The translations under genes and the position numbers were made by a program. The notes beneath the pieces are model-generated. The model did not search any database, was not told the origin of the DNA, and saw nothing but the letters and a program-made list of their open reading frames with translations. Positions 15,377 through 24,219 of a stretch of DNA of 64,000 nucleotides are shown in pieces. The stretch is from Sulfurimicrobium sp964552675. GTDB taxonomy: Bacteria; Pseudomonadota; Gammaproteobacteria; Burkholderiales; Sulfuricellaceae. The stretch is taken from positions 47,180-111,179 of the forward strand of contig CAZKHJ010000008.1 in assembly GCA_964552675.1 (NCBI GenBank). The letters are read 5' to 3'. Every line of letters begins with the position of its first letter. Within the stretch, counting starts at the first letter, position 1.

Positions 15377-17866
15377 TTATGCTTTGCTGACGCGCACGGC
15401 GCAGTGCTTGTAGATGGGCTGGCCACACACCGGGTCGACCCAGTTCATGGTGAGGCGGTTGGCGGCTACCTGACGTCCGCCGTTCTGGCTGACATCGCTC
15501 GGGTCGAGATCGCCGAAATGCATGGGGATGAATACCGAACCCAGCGCAACCGTATCCGTCACCTTGGCCTTGAGCGTGATGGAGCCGCGCCGTGAGGTGA
15601 CGGTAACAAGATTCCCGGTGGCGATCCCCAGCGCCGCTGCTTCAGAGGAACTGATTTCGACGTAATTTTCCGGCACCATTTCGTGCAGTTGGGCGACCCG
15701 CTTGGTTTTGGTGCGCGAGTGAAAATGCTCGATCACCCGTCCGGTATTGAGCCAGAAGGGGTAACTCGCATCCGGCACTTCGGGCGGCGGCACATAATCG
15801 ACGGCCCACAGGTAGGCGCGGCTCTTGTTTTCCGGATCGATCCAGGCGGCTGTCTGGTCCTTGCCGTATTGTGCGCGGTCCCAGTTGGTGTTGAACTTCC
15901 CGTCGGTATACAGGCGCTTGCCGCCCAGCACGTTGCTGGGCGTGGACGGCCAGGCAACGCCGTTGTTGGCCTCGATGTTGGCGTAGGTCATGCCGCTCAT
16001 GTCGCAGGGGCGGCCAGTGGATACCTGCTTCCATTCGTTGAAGCATTGCTCCGGGGTGGTGTAGGTGATGAGCGGGTTGCCGTTCTTGTCGCGGAAGCGC
16101 GCATCCATGGTGGCCAGTTTCTGCGCCACCATGCGGATGATGTCGAAATCCGAATAGGCGCCGTAGTTGGGGCGCAGATCGAAACTGGGCGGATTGACCG
16201 CCTGCTTTCCCAGGTTGACGCGGCGTTCGGAACAGGTATAGGTGCCGGTTTTCTCGCCCCATTGCGCCGCTGGCAGGAACAGGTCGGCAAAGTGGTAGGT
16301 TTCCATCGGCATGTAGATGTCCTGCACCACGGTGAAGGGGCGCTTGGGATTGGCAAAATCGAGGTAGCTGAAAAACTTGTTCAGATCCGGCAGGGTGACC
16401 GCCGGGTTGGTGCAGGCGACCCAGAATACTTTCAGCTGGCCGTTTTTCATCATGTCCACCATGCTGTTGATGGTGGGCTGCATGGTTTTGTCCGAGGTGA
16501 TGACCGTGGTCGAGTGCTCGGGAATCCGTCCGGCAGGAACATTCCACAGTGTTTCCAGCGCGGCAACGTGGGCAATGTTGTAGTAGTTGCGGTAGCCCGA
16601 CAGTGCCGATGAGCCGCCCGCCTCGCGGTTGCTCATGGCGGTGGCCTGGCCGGTGATGGAGAAGGGTGCTGAGCCGGCGCGGCCGATCTTGCCCATGATG
16701 AGGTGCATGGCGCAGATCAGGCGCACGGTGTCGGTGGCGCCCATGGACTGGTAGACGCCCTGGATGAAGAGCGACCAGACTTCAGGCGATTGCCCCAGCC
16801 ACTGCGCGGCTTTCTGGATATCCGCTGCGGGCACGCCGGTGATCCCGGAAACGTAGGTGGGCGTATAGGCGGCCACCTTGGCGGCAAGGGCGGCATAGTT
16901 GCGGGTGTAGCTGTTGATGTAGCTGGTGTTGACCCAGTTGTTGGCAATGATCTGCTGGATCAGGCCGTTCATCAGGGCCACATTGGTGCCGGGTTTGAGC
17001 TGCAGGTGCAGGTCCGCGCTGCGCGCGGTCTGGGTGCGGCGCGGGTCGACCACGATCAGCTTGGGGGCGCGCGCCGATTTGCGCGCATTGGCGATGCGGC
17101 GCCATATCTGCGGGTGCATCTCGGCCGGGTTGGTGCCGATGAGGAAAAGGCAGTCCGTATTTTCGATATCGTCATAGCAGCCGGGCGGGCCGTCGCTGCC
17201 AAAGGTGCTCATGTAGCCGTACACGGCTGCTGCCATGCACAGGCGGGTGTTGGAATCCATGGTGCTGGTGCCGATGGCGCCCTTGCCCAGCTTGCCCATG
17301 GAATAGTATTCCTCCAGGGTCCATTGCCCGGTGTTGTAGATGCCGATGGAGTCCGGCCCGGCGCTGTTGACGCCATCGATGATCTTCTGGCTGAGCAGGG
17401 TGGTGGCCGCATCCCAGGTGATGATGTCCCAGCCGCCGGAAGCGTTGCGGCGCATGGGATACTTGGCGCGTTCGGGAACGTAGAGGTCCTGGTCATTGAG
17501 CACCTTGTGTTCATACAGCCCCTTGACGCATACCCGCCCCTGGTTGGTGGGATGGAGGTCGTTGCCCTTCACCGCAACGGCCCTGCCAGCGGCATTCACA
17601 CCGATCTTGAGCCCGCACCCGACCGAACAGTAGCCGCATACCGAGTACACCCAGTTCGTGACATTGACGAAGGTATCGTCCGCCCGTGCTTCTCCCGTGG
17701 CCAGATCGAGAAAGGCGCCCGCGGCGACAGCCTGGGTGGACAGCAGCGCACTCCATTTGAGGAAGGTGCGGCGTCCCTGGTTGCACACCTGCTCATCCTG
17801 TTGCAGTTTTTCGATTTCCGTGGCGGAGAAATTGATGGGTTTCCCACGCTGACATTCATTGCTCAT
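15377..17866 (-). CDS. Tat-exported molybdopterin oxidoreductase, nitrate-reductase (NapA/NasA)-like
   Basis: An 829-residue catalytic subunit of the DMSO-reductase superfamily. A twin-arginine motif RRTFLK (residues 32-37) ahead of a hydrophobic stretch predicts folded export. Cysteines 77, 80, 84 and 113 (CGYCSVGCG and GRVCVKG) bind a [4Fe-4S] cluster. The segment SNTRLCMAAAV has cysteine at the molybdenum-ligand position, as in NapA/NasA, and FGSDGPPGCYDDIE then GTNPAEMHP also match that group. The C-terminal MopB-binding domain ends FGDLDPSD...KHCAVRVSKA. No napB, napC or napD is near; the partner is the tetraheme cytochrome 16 bp downstream. Nitrate is only one possible substrate. The n-region before the arginines is unusually long. 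Confidence 0.87.
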   Translation of the reverse strand: MSNECQRGKPINFSATEIEKLQQDEQVCNQGRRTFLKWSALLSTQAVAAGAFLDLATGEARADDTFVNVTNWVYSVCGYCSVGCGLKIGVNAAGRAVAVKGNDLHPTNQGRVCVKGLYEHKVLNDQDLYVPERAKYPMRRNASGGWDIITWDAATTLLSQKIIDGVNSAGPDSIGIYNTGQWTLEEYYSMGKLGKGAIGTSTMDSNTRLCMAAAVYGYMSTFGSDGPPGCYDDIENTDCLFLIGTNPAEMHPQIWRRIANARKSARAPKLIVVDPRRTQTARSADLHLQLKPGTNVALMNGLIQQIIANNWVNTSYINSYTRNYAALAAKVAAYTPTYVSGITGVPAADIQKAAQWLGQSPEVWSLFIQGVYQSMGATDTVRLICAMHLIMGKIGRAGSAPFSITGQATAMSNREAGGSSALSGYRNYYNIAHVAALETLWNVPAGRIPEHSTTVITSDKTMQPTINSMVDMMKNGQLKVFWVACTNPAVTLPDLNKFFSYLDFANPKRPFTVVQDIYMPMETYHFADLFLPAAQWGEKTGTYTCSERRVNLGKQAVNPPSFDLRPNYGAYSDFDIIRMVAQKLATMDARFRDKNGNPLITYTTPEQCFNEWKQVSTGRPCDMSGMTYANIEANNGVAWPSTPSNVLGGKRLYTDGKFNTNWDRAQYGKDQTAAWIDPENKSRAYLWAVDYVPPPEVPDASYPFWLNTGRVIEHFHSRTKTKRVAQLHEMVPENYVEISSSEAAALGIATGNLVTVTSRRGSITLKAKVTDTVALGSVFIPMHFGDLDPSDVSQNGGRQVAANRLTMNWVDPVCGQPIYKHCAVRVSKA

Positions 17867-18117
17867 TCTGCTTTGCCCCCTGTTGGTCGTGGATTTCATT
17901 GGTATGAATATAAAATTGCCCCCGTTTGGTAATCGTGTGATCATTTACGTGGTGCGGAACGAATACTGCGGGCATTTGGATGGGGCGAAAATGAAAAATG
18001 TCACCAATGCCAATGCAGCGAAATGGGATCATGTTTCCGCAGGAAGCGGGCCGCAGGTGAGGCGGTAATGACTCTGCCATGGCGGTGAATACAGCAAATC
18101 GTTTGGGAACGGAATCT
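17867..18117. promoter_or_regulatory. divergent oxidoreductase / FNR-like regulator control region
   Basis: This 251-bp gap separates the molybdenum-enzyme gene (minus) from the FNR-like regulator gene (plus), so it should hold both promoters. I looked for a canonical FNR box (TTGAT-N4-ATCAA) and NarL heptamers and did not find a convincing copy. A TATATT hexamer near 17908 could be the minus-strand -10. The arrangement suggests that the regulator controls the reductase, but no operator can be pointed to. Confidence 0.35.
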
Positions 18118-18885
18118 ATGGGAAGTTTCGCAATTGAGATTCAAAGCCAGGAGAAATTCGGTGCAGCCGGCCCCTGTCGCCACAAGCCACCGGAAGAAAG
18201 ATGCCTCACCTGCATTCTGGATTCCTCCGAATATTTTCATGGCCTGCCCATCGAAACCAAGCTGGTGCTACAGAAGGGTTTGCGCCGCAGGGAGTATGGG
18301 CGGAGGGAGAAGCTTTATTTCGAGGGCGAAAAGGGCCAGTACATCTATATTCTGGTTTCCGGGGAGGTCAAGGTTTACAAGTCCCTCAGCAACGGACGGC
18401 AGCAGATTCATAAAATCGCTTCGATCCCCGGCGATCTGATCGGCTGTGAGGACATGTTTCTCGAAGCTGCGAGCAGCACGGCGGAAGCCATTGATACTAC
18501 CAGCGTGTGCTGTCTGAAAACGGGTTTCCTGCTCAATACCATGGCCGGTCATGCCGAGCTGTCCAATGTTCTGATGCGGGCCATGTCGCGCAATCTCAAC
18601 GCCTATATCCGCCATATTGCCAACCTGGGCGGCAAGAACGCGCTGGCGCGGGTGGCTTCCTATCTCTATTTTCTGCACGAAACGCATCGCGAGCGCGGCT
18701 CGTTGCTTGACATGCTGCCGGCATCGCTAAGCCGGGTGGAGCTGGCCGACATGCTTTCGATTACCCAGCGAACGCTGATCAGAAGCCTGAAAAGCCTGGA
18801 AGGAGAGGGAATCATCTCGATTGCGCGGGAGGGATTCGTGATTGCCGATGTTGAAGGCCTGGTGCGCATTGCCGACGCGGATTGA
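18118..18885 (+). CDS. Crp/Fnr-family regulator with FNR-like cysteines
   Basis: A 255-residue transcription factor with an N-terminal cysteine cluster, a cyclic-nucleotide-binding-like beta roll (residues 45-150), a dimerisation helix and a C-terminal winged helix (LSRVELADMLSITQRTLIRS). From the ATG at 18118, cysteines lie at 20, 29 and 32, with another at 110 in GDLIGCEDM. This resembles the four [4Fe-4S] ligands of E. coli FNR (20, 23, 29, 122) but with different spacing. It is probably an oxygen- or NO-responsive activator. The start at 18118 follows GGGAACGGA; an upstream ATG at 18079 lacks a well-placed site. It is divergent from the molybdenum enzyme it may control. Confidence 0.82.
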   Translation: MGSFAIEIQSQEKFGAAGPCRHKPPEERCLTCILDSSEYFHGLPIETKLVLQKGLRRREYGRREKLYFEGEKGQYIYILVSGEVKVYKSLSNGRQQIHKIASIPGDLIGCEDMFLEAASSTAEAIDTTSVCCLKTGFLLNTMAGHAELSNVLMRAMSRNLNAYIRHIANLGGKNALARVASYLYFLHETHRERGSLLDMLPASLSRVELADMLSITQRTLIRSLKSLEGEGIISIAREGFVIADVEGLVRIADAD

Positions 18886-18935
18886 TCCGCCAAGCGCTTC
18901 ACTTCATAAAATTCGCGTCAAGTATAATGTCTGGC

Positions 18936-19799
18936 ATGAAACCTTCATCCAGCATACTGGCGCAATCGTTGTTGTGTCTGGCCGCTCCCTTTCTCCTTGC
19001 TCCTTGCTACTCCGCTGCACTCAATGATAGTGCCGCCGTGCCCCATCTCGACAGTGCCGGGCGCGAGGGATACCGGGTTTTTCTGCAGCAGCCGGGTTAT
19101 CGCGCTTTTGCCATTGCGCCGGGCGGAACCTGGTCGTGGAAAGCGGAGGAAGCCTCCAGTGAGGTGGCGGCTGAGGGCGCGGTGCAGGCATGTGCCGAGC
19201 ATACCGAGCAGGTGTGCGTGCTGTACGCGCTGGACAACCAGGTGGTATTTGACGCCGGAAACTGGCCGAAGCTGTGGGGGCCATATAAAACCCGGGCGGA
19301 AGCGGCAAGCGCTGCGACCGGCAAGCGCCGTGGCGAGCGCTTCTACGACCTGTCGATCAGGACCCCGGCAGGGAAGCCGCTCAAACTCTCCGAATTGCGC
19401 GGCAAGGTGGTGGTGCTGCATTTCTGGGGTACCTGGTGCCCTCCCTGCCGCAACGAGATGCCCGAGCTGCAGAAGCTGAACCGGGAGTTGACGAAATCAC
19501 CCAACATTCAGCTGGTGCTGCTGCAGATGCGCGAGGATATCGACACGGCGCGGCTGTGGGCCGAGAACCAGCGCTTCAGCCTGCCGCTGTATGATTCGGG
19601 CGTCAGGGACGCCGGTTCGGACACGCTTTTTCTTGCCAATGGCAGGCAGATCCGTGACCGGGAGCTGGCGCGGGTGTTTCCTACCACTTATGTGCTCGAC
19701 CGGCATGGCATGGTGGTGTTTTCCCATGCCGGCCCGGTAGCGGGCTGGGCGCAGTATCTGCCGTTCCTGCACGATGTCGCCGCGCGTTCGGGCAAATGA
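18936..19799 (+). CDS. exported TlpA/ResA-like thioredoxin with an extra N-terminal domain
   Basis: A 287-residue protein (from 18936) with a Sec signal peptide and two domains. The first (about residues 35-125) has two conserved-looking cysteines (AVQACAEHTEQVC) and resembles a small domain that occurs in other betaproteobacterial exported proteins. The second is a thioredoxin fold with FWGTWCPPCRNEMPEL, the TlpA/ResA active site, and the cis-proline region PTTYVLDRHG. TlpA-like proteins reduce disulfides in apocytochrome c or copper-insertion proteins outside the membrane, which fits the neighbouring cytochrome and molybdenum enzyme. A TATAAT at 18923-18928 may be its own -10. Because of that, the exact start (18927 or 18936) is unsure. 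Confidence 0.8.
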   Translation: MKPSSSILAQSLLCLAAPFLLAPCYSAALNDSAAVPHLDSAGREGYRVFLQQPGYRAFAIAPGGTWSWKAEEASSEVAAEGAVQACAEHTEQVCVLYALDNQVVFDAGNWPKLWGPYKTRAEAASAATGKRRGERFYDLSIRTPAGKPLKLSELRGKVVVLHFWGTWCPPCRNEMPELQKLNRELTKSPNIQLVLLQMREDIDTARLWAENQRFSLPLYDSGVRDAGSDTLFLANGRQIRDRELARVFPTTYVLDRHGMVVFSHAGPVAGWAQYLPFLHDVAARSGK

Positions 19800-19826
19800 T
19801 CCTCTTCCAGGGCGTGTTGATACAGC

Positions 19827-22250
19827 TTAGCCCGCCCGGAATTCTTCCAGTGGCGCAGGGCGGGCGATGAGGTAGCCCTGGGCGAAATCCACGCCGATCA
19901 CCCGCAGGCGGTCGAGAATGGCCTGATTTTCCACGAATTCGGCGATGGTCTGGATTTTCATGGTGTGGCCGATATTGTTGATGGCCTCGACCATGGCATG
20001 GTTGGTGTCGTTGTGTTCCATGTCCTTGACGAAGCTGCCGTCGATCTTGAGGTAATCGACCGGCAGGTTCTTGAGATAGGCGAAGGAGGAGAGACCGGCG
20101 CCGAAGTCGTCCAGGGCGAAGCGGCAACCCAGTGCCTTGAGCTCGCCGATGAAGTGGACCGCCTTGGTGAGATTGGCAATGGCGGCGGTTTCGGTGATTT
20201 CAAAGCAGATATTGCGTGGTGCCACACCGCTCCCCCGGATTTGCGAAATGATGAAGGCGAGAAAACGCTCGTCACCCATGGAGTGCCCGGAGAGGTTGAT
20301 GGCACATACCATTGAAATATCCTGGTGGGCGGCCAGCCAGTTGAGGGCGTGGCTTACCACCCAGCGGTCCAGGGTAAGCATCAGGTTGTAGCGTTCTGCG
20401 GCGGGGATGAATACGCCAGGTGCGACCAGTTTGCCTTCCTCGTCCAGCATGCGCACCAGGACTTCGAAGTGGGGGCGTTCCAGGCTGCCTGCAGCGGTCG
20501 GGATGATGCGCTGGTAATAGAGGAGGAAGCGGTCTTCCTCGTAGGCCTTGGCAATCCGGCCCACCCAGTGCATTTCGTTGTGGCGCTGCGCGAGTTCTGC
20601 GTCCTCGGCCCGGTACACCTGTACGCGGTTGCGGCCGCGTTCCTTGGCAAGATAGCAGGCGGTATCGGCATGACTGAGCAGGCTTGCCCAGTCCATGCTT
20701 TCATCCGTGATGGCGACCAGGCCGATGCTGGCGCCGACAGTGAAAATCTTGTCTCCCCAGCAGAAATGGAAGGATTTCACGGTCTCGATCAGTTCCTCGG
20801 CTATGCACTGGGCCTGGGAAAGCGGGCATTTCTCCAGCAGGACGCCGAATTCGTCTCCGCCCAAGCGTGCCAGCATGTCGTTTTCGCGTATCCGGGTTTG
20901 CAGGATCAAGGTGAGCTGGCGCAGCAATTCGTCTCCGGCGGCATGGCCGCAGGTATCGTTGACGATTTTGAACTGGTCGAGATCGAGGTAAAGCAGCGCG
21001 TGTTGCTGGTGTTCGGCAATGGCGTTACCGATCAGGCCGCTGAGATGGTGTTCGAATTCGCGCCGGTTGATCAGGCCGGTCAGGGCATCATGGCTGGCCT
21101 GGTAGGAAATTTCCCGTGCCATGGCATGCGACTGGGTATTGTCGTGGAATACCAGGATCACGCCGATTACGCTGCCATCGCGGTCGCGGATCGGGGCAGC
21201 CGAGTCCTCGATCGAGAATTCGCGGCCATCGCGGCGGACCAGCAGGGTGTGCTGGGACAGGCCGACGATCCTGTCGCGCATCAGTGCCTTTTCCACCGGG
21301 TTTTCGACTTCTGCACGGGTATTTTCATTGATGATATGAAACACCTCGGTCAGCGGCTTGCCGTGCGCTTCTTCTGTTTTCCAGCCGGTAAGCTCTTCAG
21401 CCACCGGGTTGAGAAATTCCACATAGCCCATGGTGTCGGTGGTGATGACGGCATCGCCTATGGAGCGGAGGGTGATCAGCGCACGTTCCTTTTCGGTGAA
21501 CAGGGCCTGCTCGATCCGGCTGCGCTGTTCCCTGTCCTGTTCCAGCGCGCGTGCCATCTGGTTGAAATCACGCGTGAGCCGCGCCACTTCATCGCGGCCG
21601 CTGGTGTCCGCCAGTGTCACGCTCAGGTCGCCGGCGGCAATGGTGTCGGCGGCGCTTGAAAGCCGGCCCAGTCTCTGCGTCATGCCATGCACCAGAAGCC
21701 AGGCCAGCAGGCCGCCGATGATAATGGCGATGGCGGCGTAGACCATGCCCTTGCGGGTCACCACGTCGAGCTCTGTTTGCACGGCCGAAATATTGAGAAT
21801 GACGCGAGCGAAGCCGATGTGCTTGTCGTCGGCGTAAACCTTGCTGATGCTGTCCACCGTGCCGTCGTGCCACGACTGCTGACCGCTGGCGAGCAGCGCC
21901 TTGCTTGGCGCATCGTCCAGCACCAGATTGAGCAGGGAGGGGTCGGTGGCGGCGCGCACCTTGCCGTCGCGGTCGATGATCAGGGCAAGTTGCAGGTGAG
22001 GCACGGTTTTCAGGCTGTCCACCAGTTCCGCCAGCGCGCTTACATCGCTGCCCAGCAGCCAGGCGGGCGCGTTGGCGGCGAGGGTGGTGGCCATGCTCTG
22101 GCCCCCGCTGGCGACCTGCCGCTCCATGAATGTCTGCTGGCGCGTCACCATGTCGGCGACCACCAGCCCCATCAGTACGGCATGGAGCAGGACCACGCCG
22201 GCGATGATGCGGCCGCGGATGCTGTAGAAAATGAAATCGAAAAAATGCAT
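19827..22250 (-). CDS. membrane GGDEF-EAL protein with HAMP and PAS domains
   Basis: A bifunctional c-di-GMP enzyme of 807 residues. The order is: N-terminal helix (residues 8-30), periplasmic sensor region to about 165, second helix, HAMP (about 185-240), PAS (about 260-370), GGDEF (about 375-540) and EAL (about 550-800). The cyclase site ARLGGDEFGVLL is intact, and an RxxD inhibitory site (RENDM) precedes it by the usual five residues. The EAL site is the active-type variant FEVLVR, with DDFGAGLSSFAYL downstream, so the phosphodiesterase may work too. It starts ten bases after the stop of a PhnD-like binding protein, which suggests the binding protein delivers the signal. The ATG at 22250 is preferred over TTG codons just upstream. 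Confidence 0.9.
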   Translation of the reverse strand: MHFFDFIFYSIRGRIIAGVVLLHAVLMGLVVADMVTRQQTFMERQVASGGQSMATTLAANAPAWLLGSDVSALAELVDSLKTVPHLQLALIIDRDGKVRAATDPSLLNLVLDDAPSKALLASGQQSWHDGTVDSISKVYADDKHIGFARVILNISAVQTELDVVTRKGMVYAAIAIIIGGLLAWLLVHGMTQRLGRLSSAADTIAAGDLSVTLADTSGRDEVARLTRDFNQMARALEQDREQRSRIEQALFTEKERALITLRSIGDAVITTDTMGYVEFLNPVAEELTGWKTEEAHGKPLTEVFHIINENTRAEVENPVEKALMRDRIVGLSQHTLLVRRDGREFSIEDSAAPIRDRDGSVIGVILVFHDNTQSHAMAREISYQASHDALTGLINRREFEHHLSGLIGNAIAEHQQHALLYLDLDQFKIVNDTCGHAAGDELLRQLTLILQTRIRENDMLARLGGDEFGVLLEKCPLSQAQCIAEELIETVKSFHFCWGDKIFTVGASIGLVAITDESMDWASLLSHADTACYLAKERGRNRVQVYRAEDAELAQRHNEMHWVGRIAKAYEEDRFLLYYQRIIPTAAGSLERPHFEVLVRMLDEEGKLVAPGVFIPAAERYNLMLTLDRWVVSHALNWLAAHQDISMVCAINLSGHSMGDERFLAFIISQIRGSGVAPRNICFEITETAAIANLTKAVHFIGELKALGCRFALDDFGAGLSSFAYLKNLPVDYLKIDGSFVKDMEHNDTNHAMVEAINNIGHTMKIQTIAEFVENQAILDRLRVIGVDFAQGYLIARPAPLEEFRAG

Positions 22251-22260
22251 CAAGGGCAAT

Positions 22261-23181
22261 TTAGCGTGAACGCGGTTTCATCTGCGCCGGCAGGCCGATG
22301 GCTTCGTCATAGCGTTTGAGGAAGGCCGACATGGGCGCGTAGGTGTCGTTGCTGGCGGCCTCGAAATGCGCCTGGCCAACCTTGAACTGGTTCTGGTCCA
22401 GCTCAGGGTCCTTGTCCATGCCAGCTAGTGCCGCGCCGACCTTCTGCGCCAGGGCGGGCGGCACGTCGTTGCGGGCGATGACGCCGTTGTGCGGCAGGGT
22501 GCCGGTCGGCCACAGGGTTTCCAGTTCCCCGGCCTTGTCCGGGTTGTCGCGCGACCAGTTGCTCCAGAAGCGCACGGTCGTGCCGCAGGCCACCGCTTCA
22601 CCGCTATAGGCGTGCGTGATGGCCGAAATCGGCGAGCCGACATATTTGACCGGATTGGCTTTCACGTTCAGGCCGTGATCGTGCAGGTGCAGCATGGGCA
22701 ACATGGTCTGGGCCACGGCGGTGGGAGAGGAAAAGCACAGCGGCTTGCCGGCCAGATCCTGCGGATTGCGCAGCTTGTGGTCCTTGCGCGCCACCATCAT
22801 GCCGCGAAAATTCTCGTCCGGCGTCATCTTGGCGATGACACGGTAACCGTGTCCCAGGCTGAATACGGTCTGATAGGGGTTGGGCAGGCCGAAATGAAAA
22901 CTGCGCGCGGCGATCTTGGCTTCGTAGTCGGCGTAATCCCGGGACGTCTCGACGCTGAAGCGGGTGCCCGGAATCTTGCGCTCCAGGTAGCGCACGACGG
23001 GTTCGTAAGCGCTGTAGAGATCCTGCGGGTTGAGGTAGGGGTGGGGGGCGAAAATGTAGGTGGTTTCGCCTGGGGTTGTGCCGCTGGGGCGGTAGCCTTC
23101 AGCGGTAGCGGCGGAGTTGCTGACGATTGAAACAAGCAGCCACGAAACTGGTGCACATGCTGACGCAAGCAGTTTGCCCAT
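22261..23181 (-). CDS. PhnD-like periplasmic substrate-binding protein
   Basis: A 306-residue exported protein of the phosphate/phosphite/phosphonate-binding (PhnD) superfamily. A Sec signal peptide covers residues 1-27. The mature part begins TYIFAPHPYLNPQDLYSAYE with the family pattern, and then has FHFGLPNPYQTVFS, KPLCFSSPTAVAQTML and a C-terminal ARNDVPPALAQKVGAAL. An excellent ribosome site (GAGGAGG) precedes the ATG. No permease or ATPase gene is nearby; instead the next gene is a membrane GGDEF-EAL protein. This suggests a sensory rather than a transport role. The ligand is not predictable. Confidence 0.85.
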   Translation of the reverse strand: MGKLLASACAPVSWLLVSIVSNSAATAEGYRPSGTTPGETTYIFAPHPYLNPQDLYSAYEPVVRYLERKIPGTRFSVETSRDYADYEAKIAARSFHFGLPNPYQTVFSLGHGYRVIAKMTPDENFRGMMVARKDHKLRNPQDLAGKPLCFSSPTAVAQTMLPMLHLHDHGLNVKANPVKYVGSPISAITHAYSGEAVACGTTVRFWSNWSRDNPDKAGELETLWPTGTLPHNGVIARNDVPPALAQKVGAALAGMDKDPELDQNQFKVGQAHFEAASNDTYAPMSAFLKRYDEAIGLPAQMKPRSR

Positions 23182-23261
23182 ATTTCCTCCTCATTATGGC
23201 AATCCGCTTCTTCGAGCGGAGCGGGTTTTATCCCGGTTAATCCATTTGAGCCAAAACGCCA

Positions 23262-23325
23262 CTGTGGGAGCGGCGCCCTCGCCGCGATTTGCTATCGCAT
23301 TCGCGCCGGGGGCGCGCTCCTACAG
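23262..23325. repeat. REP/BIME-like paired palindromic element
   Basis: Two GC-rich arms, at 23262-23287 (begins CTGTGGGAGCGGCGCCC) and 23301-23325 (ends GCGCTCCTACAG), are inverted copies of each other with few mismatches. Each is itself partly palindromic, and they are separated by 13 bp. The GTGGGAGCGG...CCGCGA core is the common repetitive extragenic palindrome type of pseudomonads and some betaproteobacteria. It lies in the 173-bp gap between the PhnD-like gene and suhB, where it may act as a terminator or mRNA-stabilising hairpin. Confidence 0.7.
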
Positions 23326-23354
23326 GCACAGGCATTCCAATGAACAATCCGGGT

Positions 23355-24170
23355 TTATGGTAACACAGCAGTCTGGGTTTTGAGCTCGGGGCTCAGATGC
23401 GGCGCGATGGCCTGTAGCAGCTGGCCGAAGATCTTGGGGTTGCCGGCGACGATGTTGCCGCTGTCGAGATAGTTCTCGTTGCCCTCGAAGTCGCCGACCA
23501 GTCCGCCCGCTTCCTGCACCAGCAGGCAGCCGGCGGCGATGTCCCAGGGCTTCAGGCCGATTTCAAAAAAGCCGTCGAAGCGGCCGGCTGCGGTATAGGC
23601 CAGATCCAGCGCGGCAGAGCCGGGGCGGCGCAGGCCGGCGGTTTTCTGGATGAGGTCGCGGAACATGCCCATGTAGGCATCGATATGGGTGAAGTTGGTG
23701 TAGGGGAAGCCGGTGCCGATCAGCGTGTTCTTGAGATGCGTTTCCTTGCTGACGCGCAGGCGGCGGTCGTTGAGGTAGGCACCACGTCCCTTGGTGGCGG
23801 TAAAGAGGTCGTTGCGGGCAGGGTCGTAGATTACCGCCTGGCTCAGAACGCCCTTGTGCAGCAGGGCGATGGAAACCGCATATTGCGGAAAGTTGTGGAG
23901 AAAGTTGGTGGTGCCATCGAGCGGGTCGATGATCCACTGGTATTCGGATTCGCCGCGCACCCCGCTCTCTTCTGCTAGAATTTTGTGGTCCGGGTAGGCT
24001 TCGAGCAGGATCTCAATAATCGCGTCCTCTGCGGCGCGATCCACTTCGCTGACAAAATCATTGTGGTTTTTTCTTTTGACCGTCAGCTTGTCAATGTCGA
24101 GAGAAGCGCGGTTGATGATGTTGCCGGCGCGGCGCGCGGCCTTGACCGCGATGGTGAGCATGGGGTGCAT
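23355..24170 (-). CDS. suhB: inositol-1-monophosphatase / SuhB
   Basis: A 271-residue metal-dependent inositol monophosphatase. The N-terminus MHPMLTIAVKAARRAGNII is typical of SuhB. The metal-binding motifs are ILAEESG, the signature IDPLDGTTNFLHNFP and the C-terminal WDIAAGCLLVQEAGG. SuhB dephosphorylates inositol monophosphates and, in E. coli, joins the NusB/NusE antitermination complex on rRNA operons. Length is as expected (267-275). It is divergent from trmJ across a 49-bp gap, an arrangement common in proteobacteria. Confidence 0.93.
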   Translation of the reverse strand: MHPMLTIAVKAARRAGNIINRASLDIDKLTVKRKNHNDFVSEVDRAAEDAIIEILLEAYPDHKILAEESGVRGESEYQWIIDPLDGTTNFLHNFPQYAVSIALLHKGVLSQAVIYDPARNDLFTATKGRGAYLNDRRLRVSKETHLKNTLIGTGFPYTNFTHIDAYMGMFRDLIQKTAGLRRPGSAALDLAYTAAGRFDGFFEIGLKPWDIAAGCLLVQEAGGLVGDFEGNENYLDSGNIVAGNPKIFGQLLQAIAPHLSPELKTQTAVLP

Positions 24171-24219
24171 GGGCGTTCTCGATGGCTTTTAATGAACAGG
24201 ATTTCGGCGCTATTTTATC

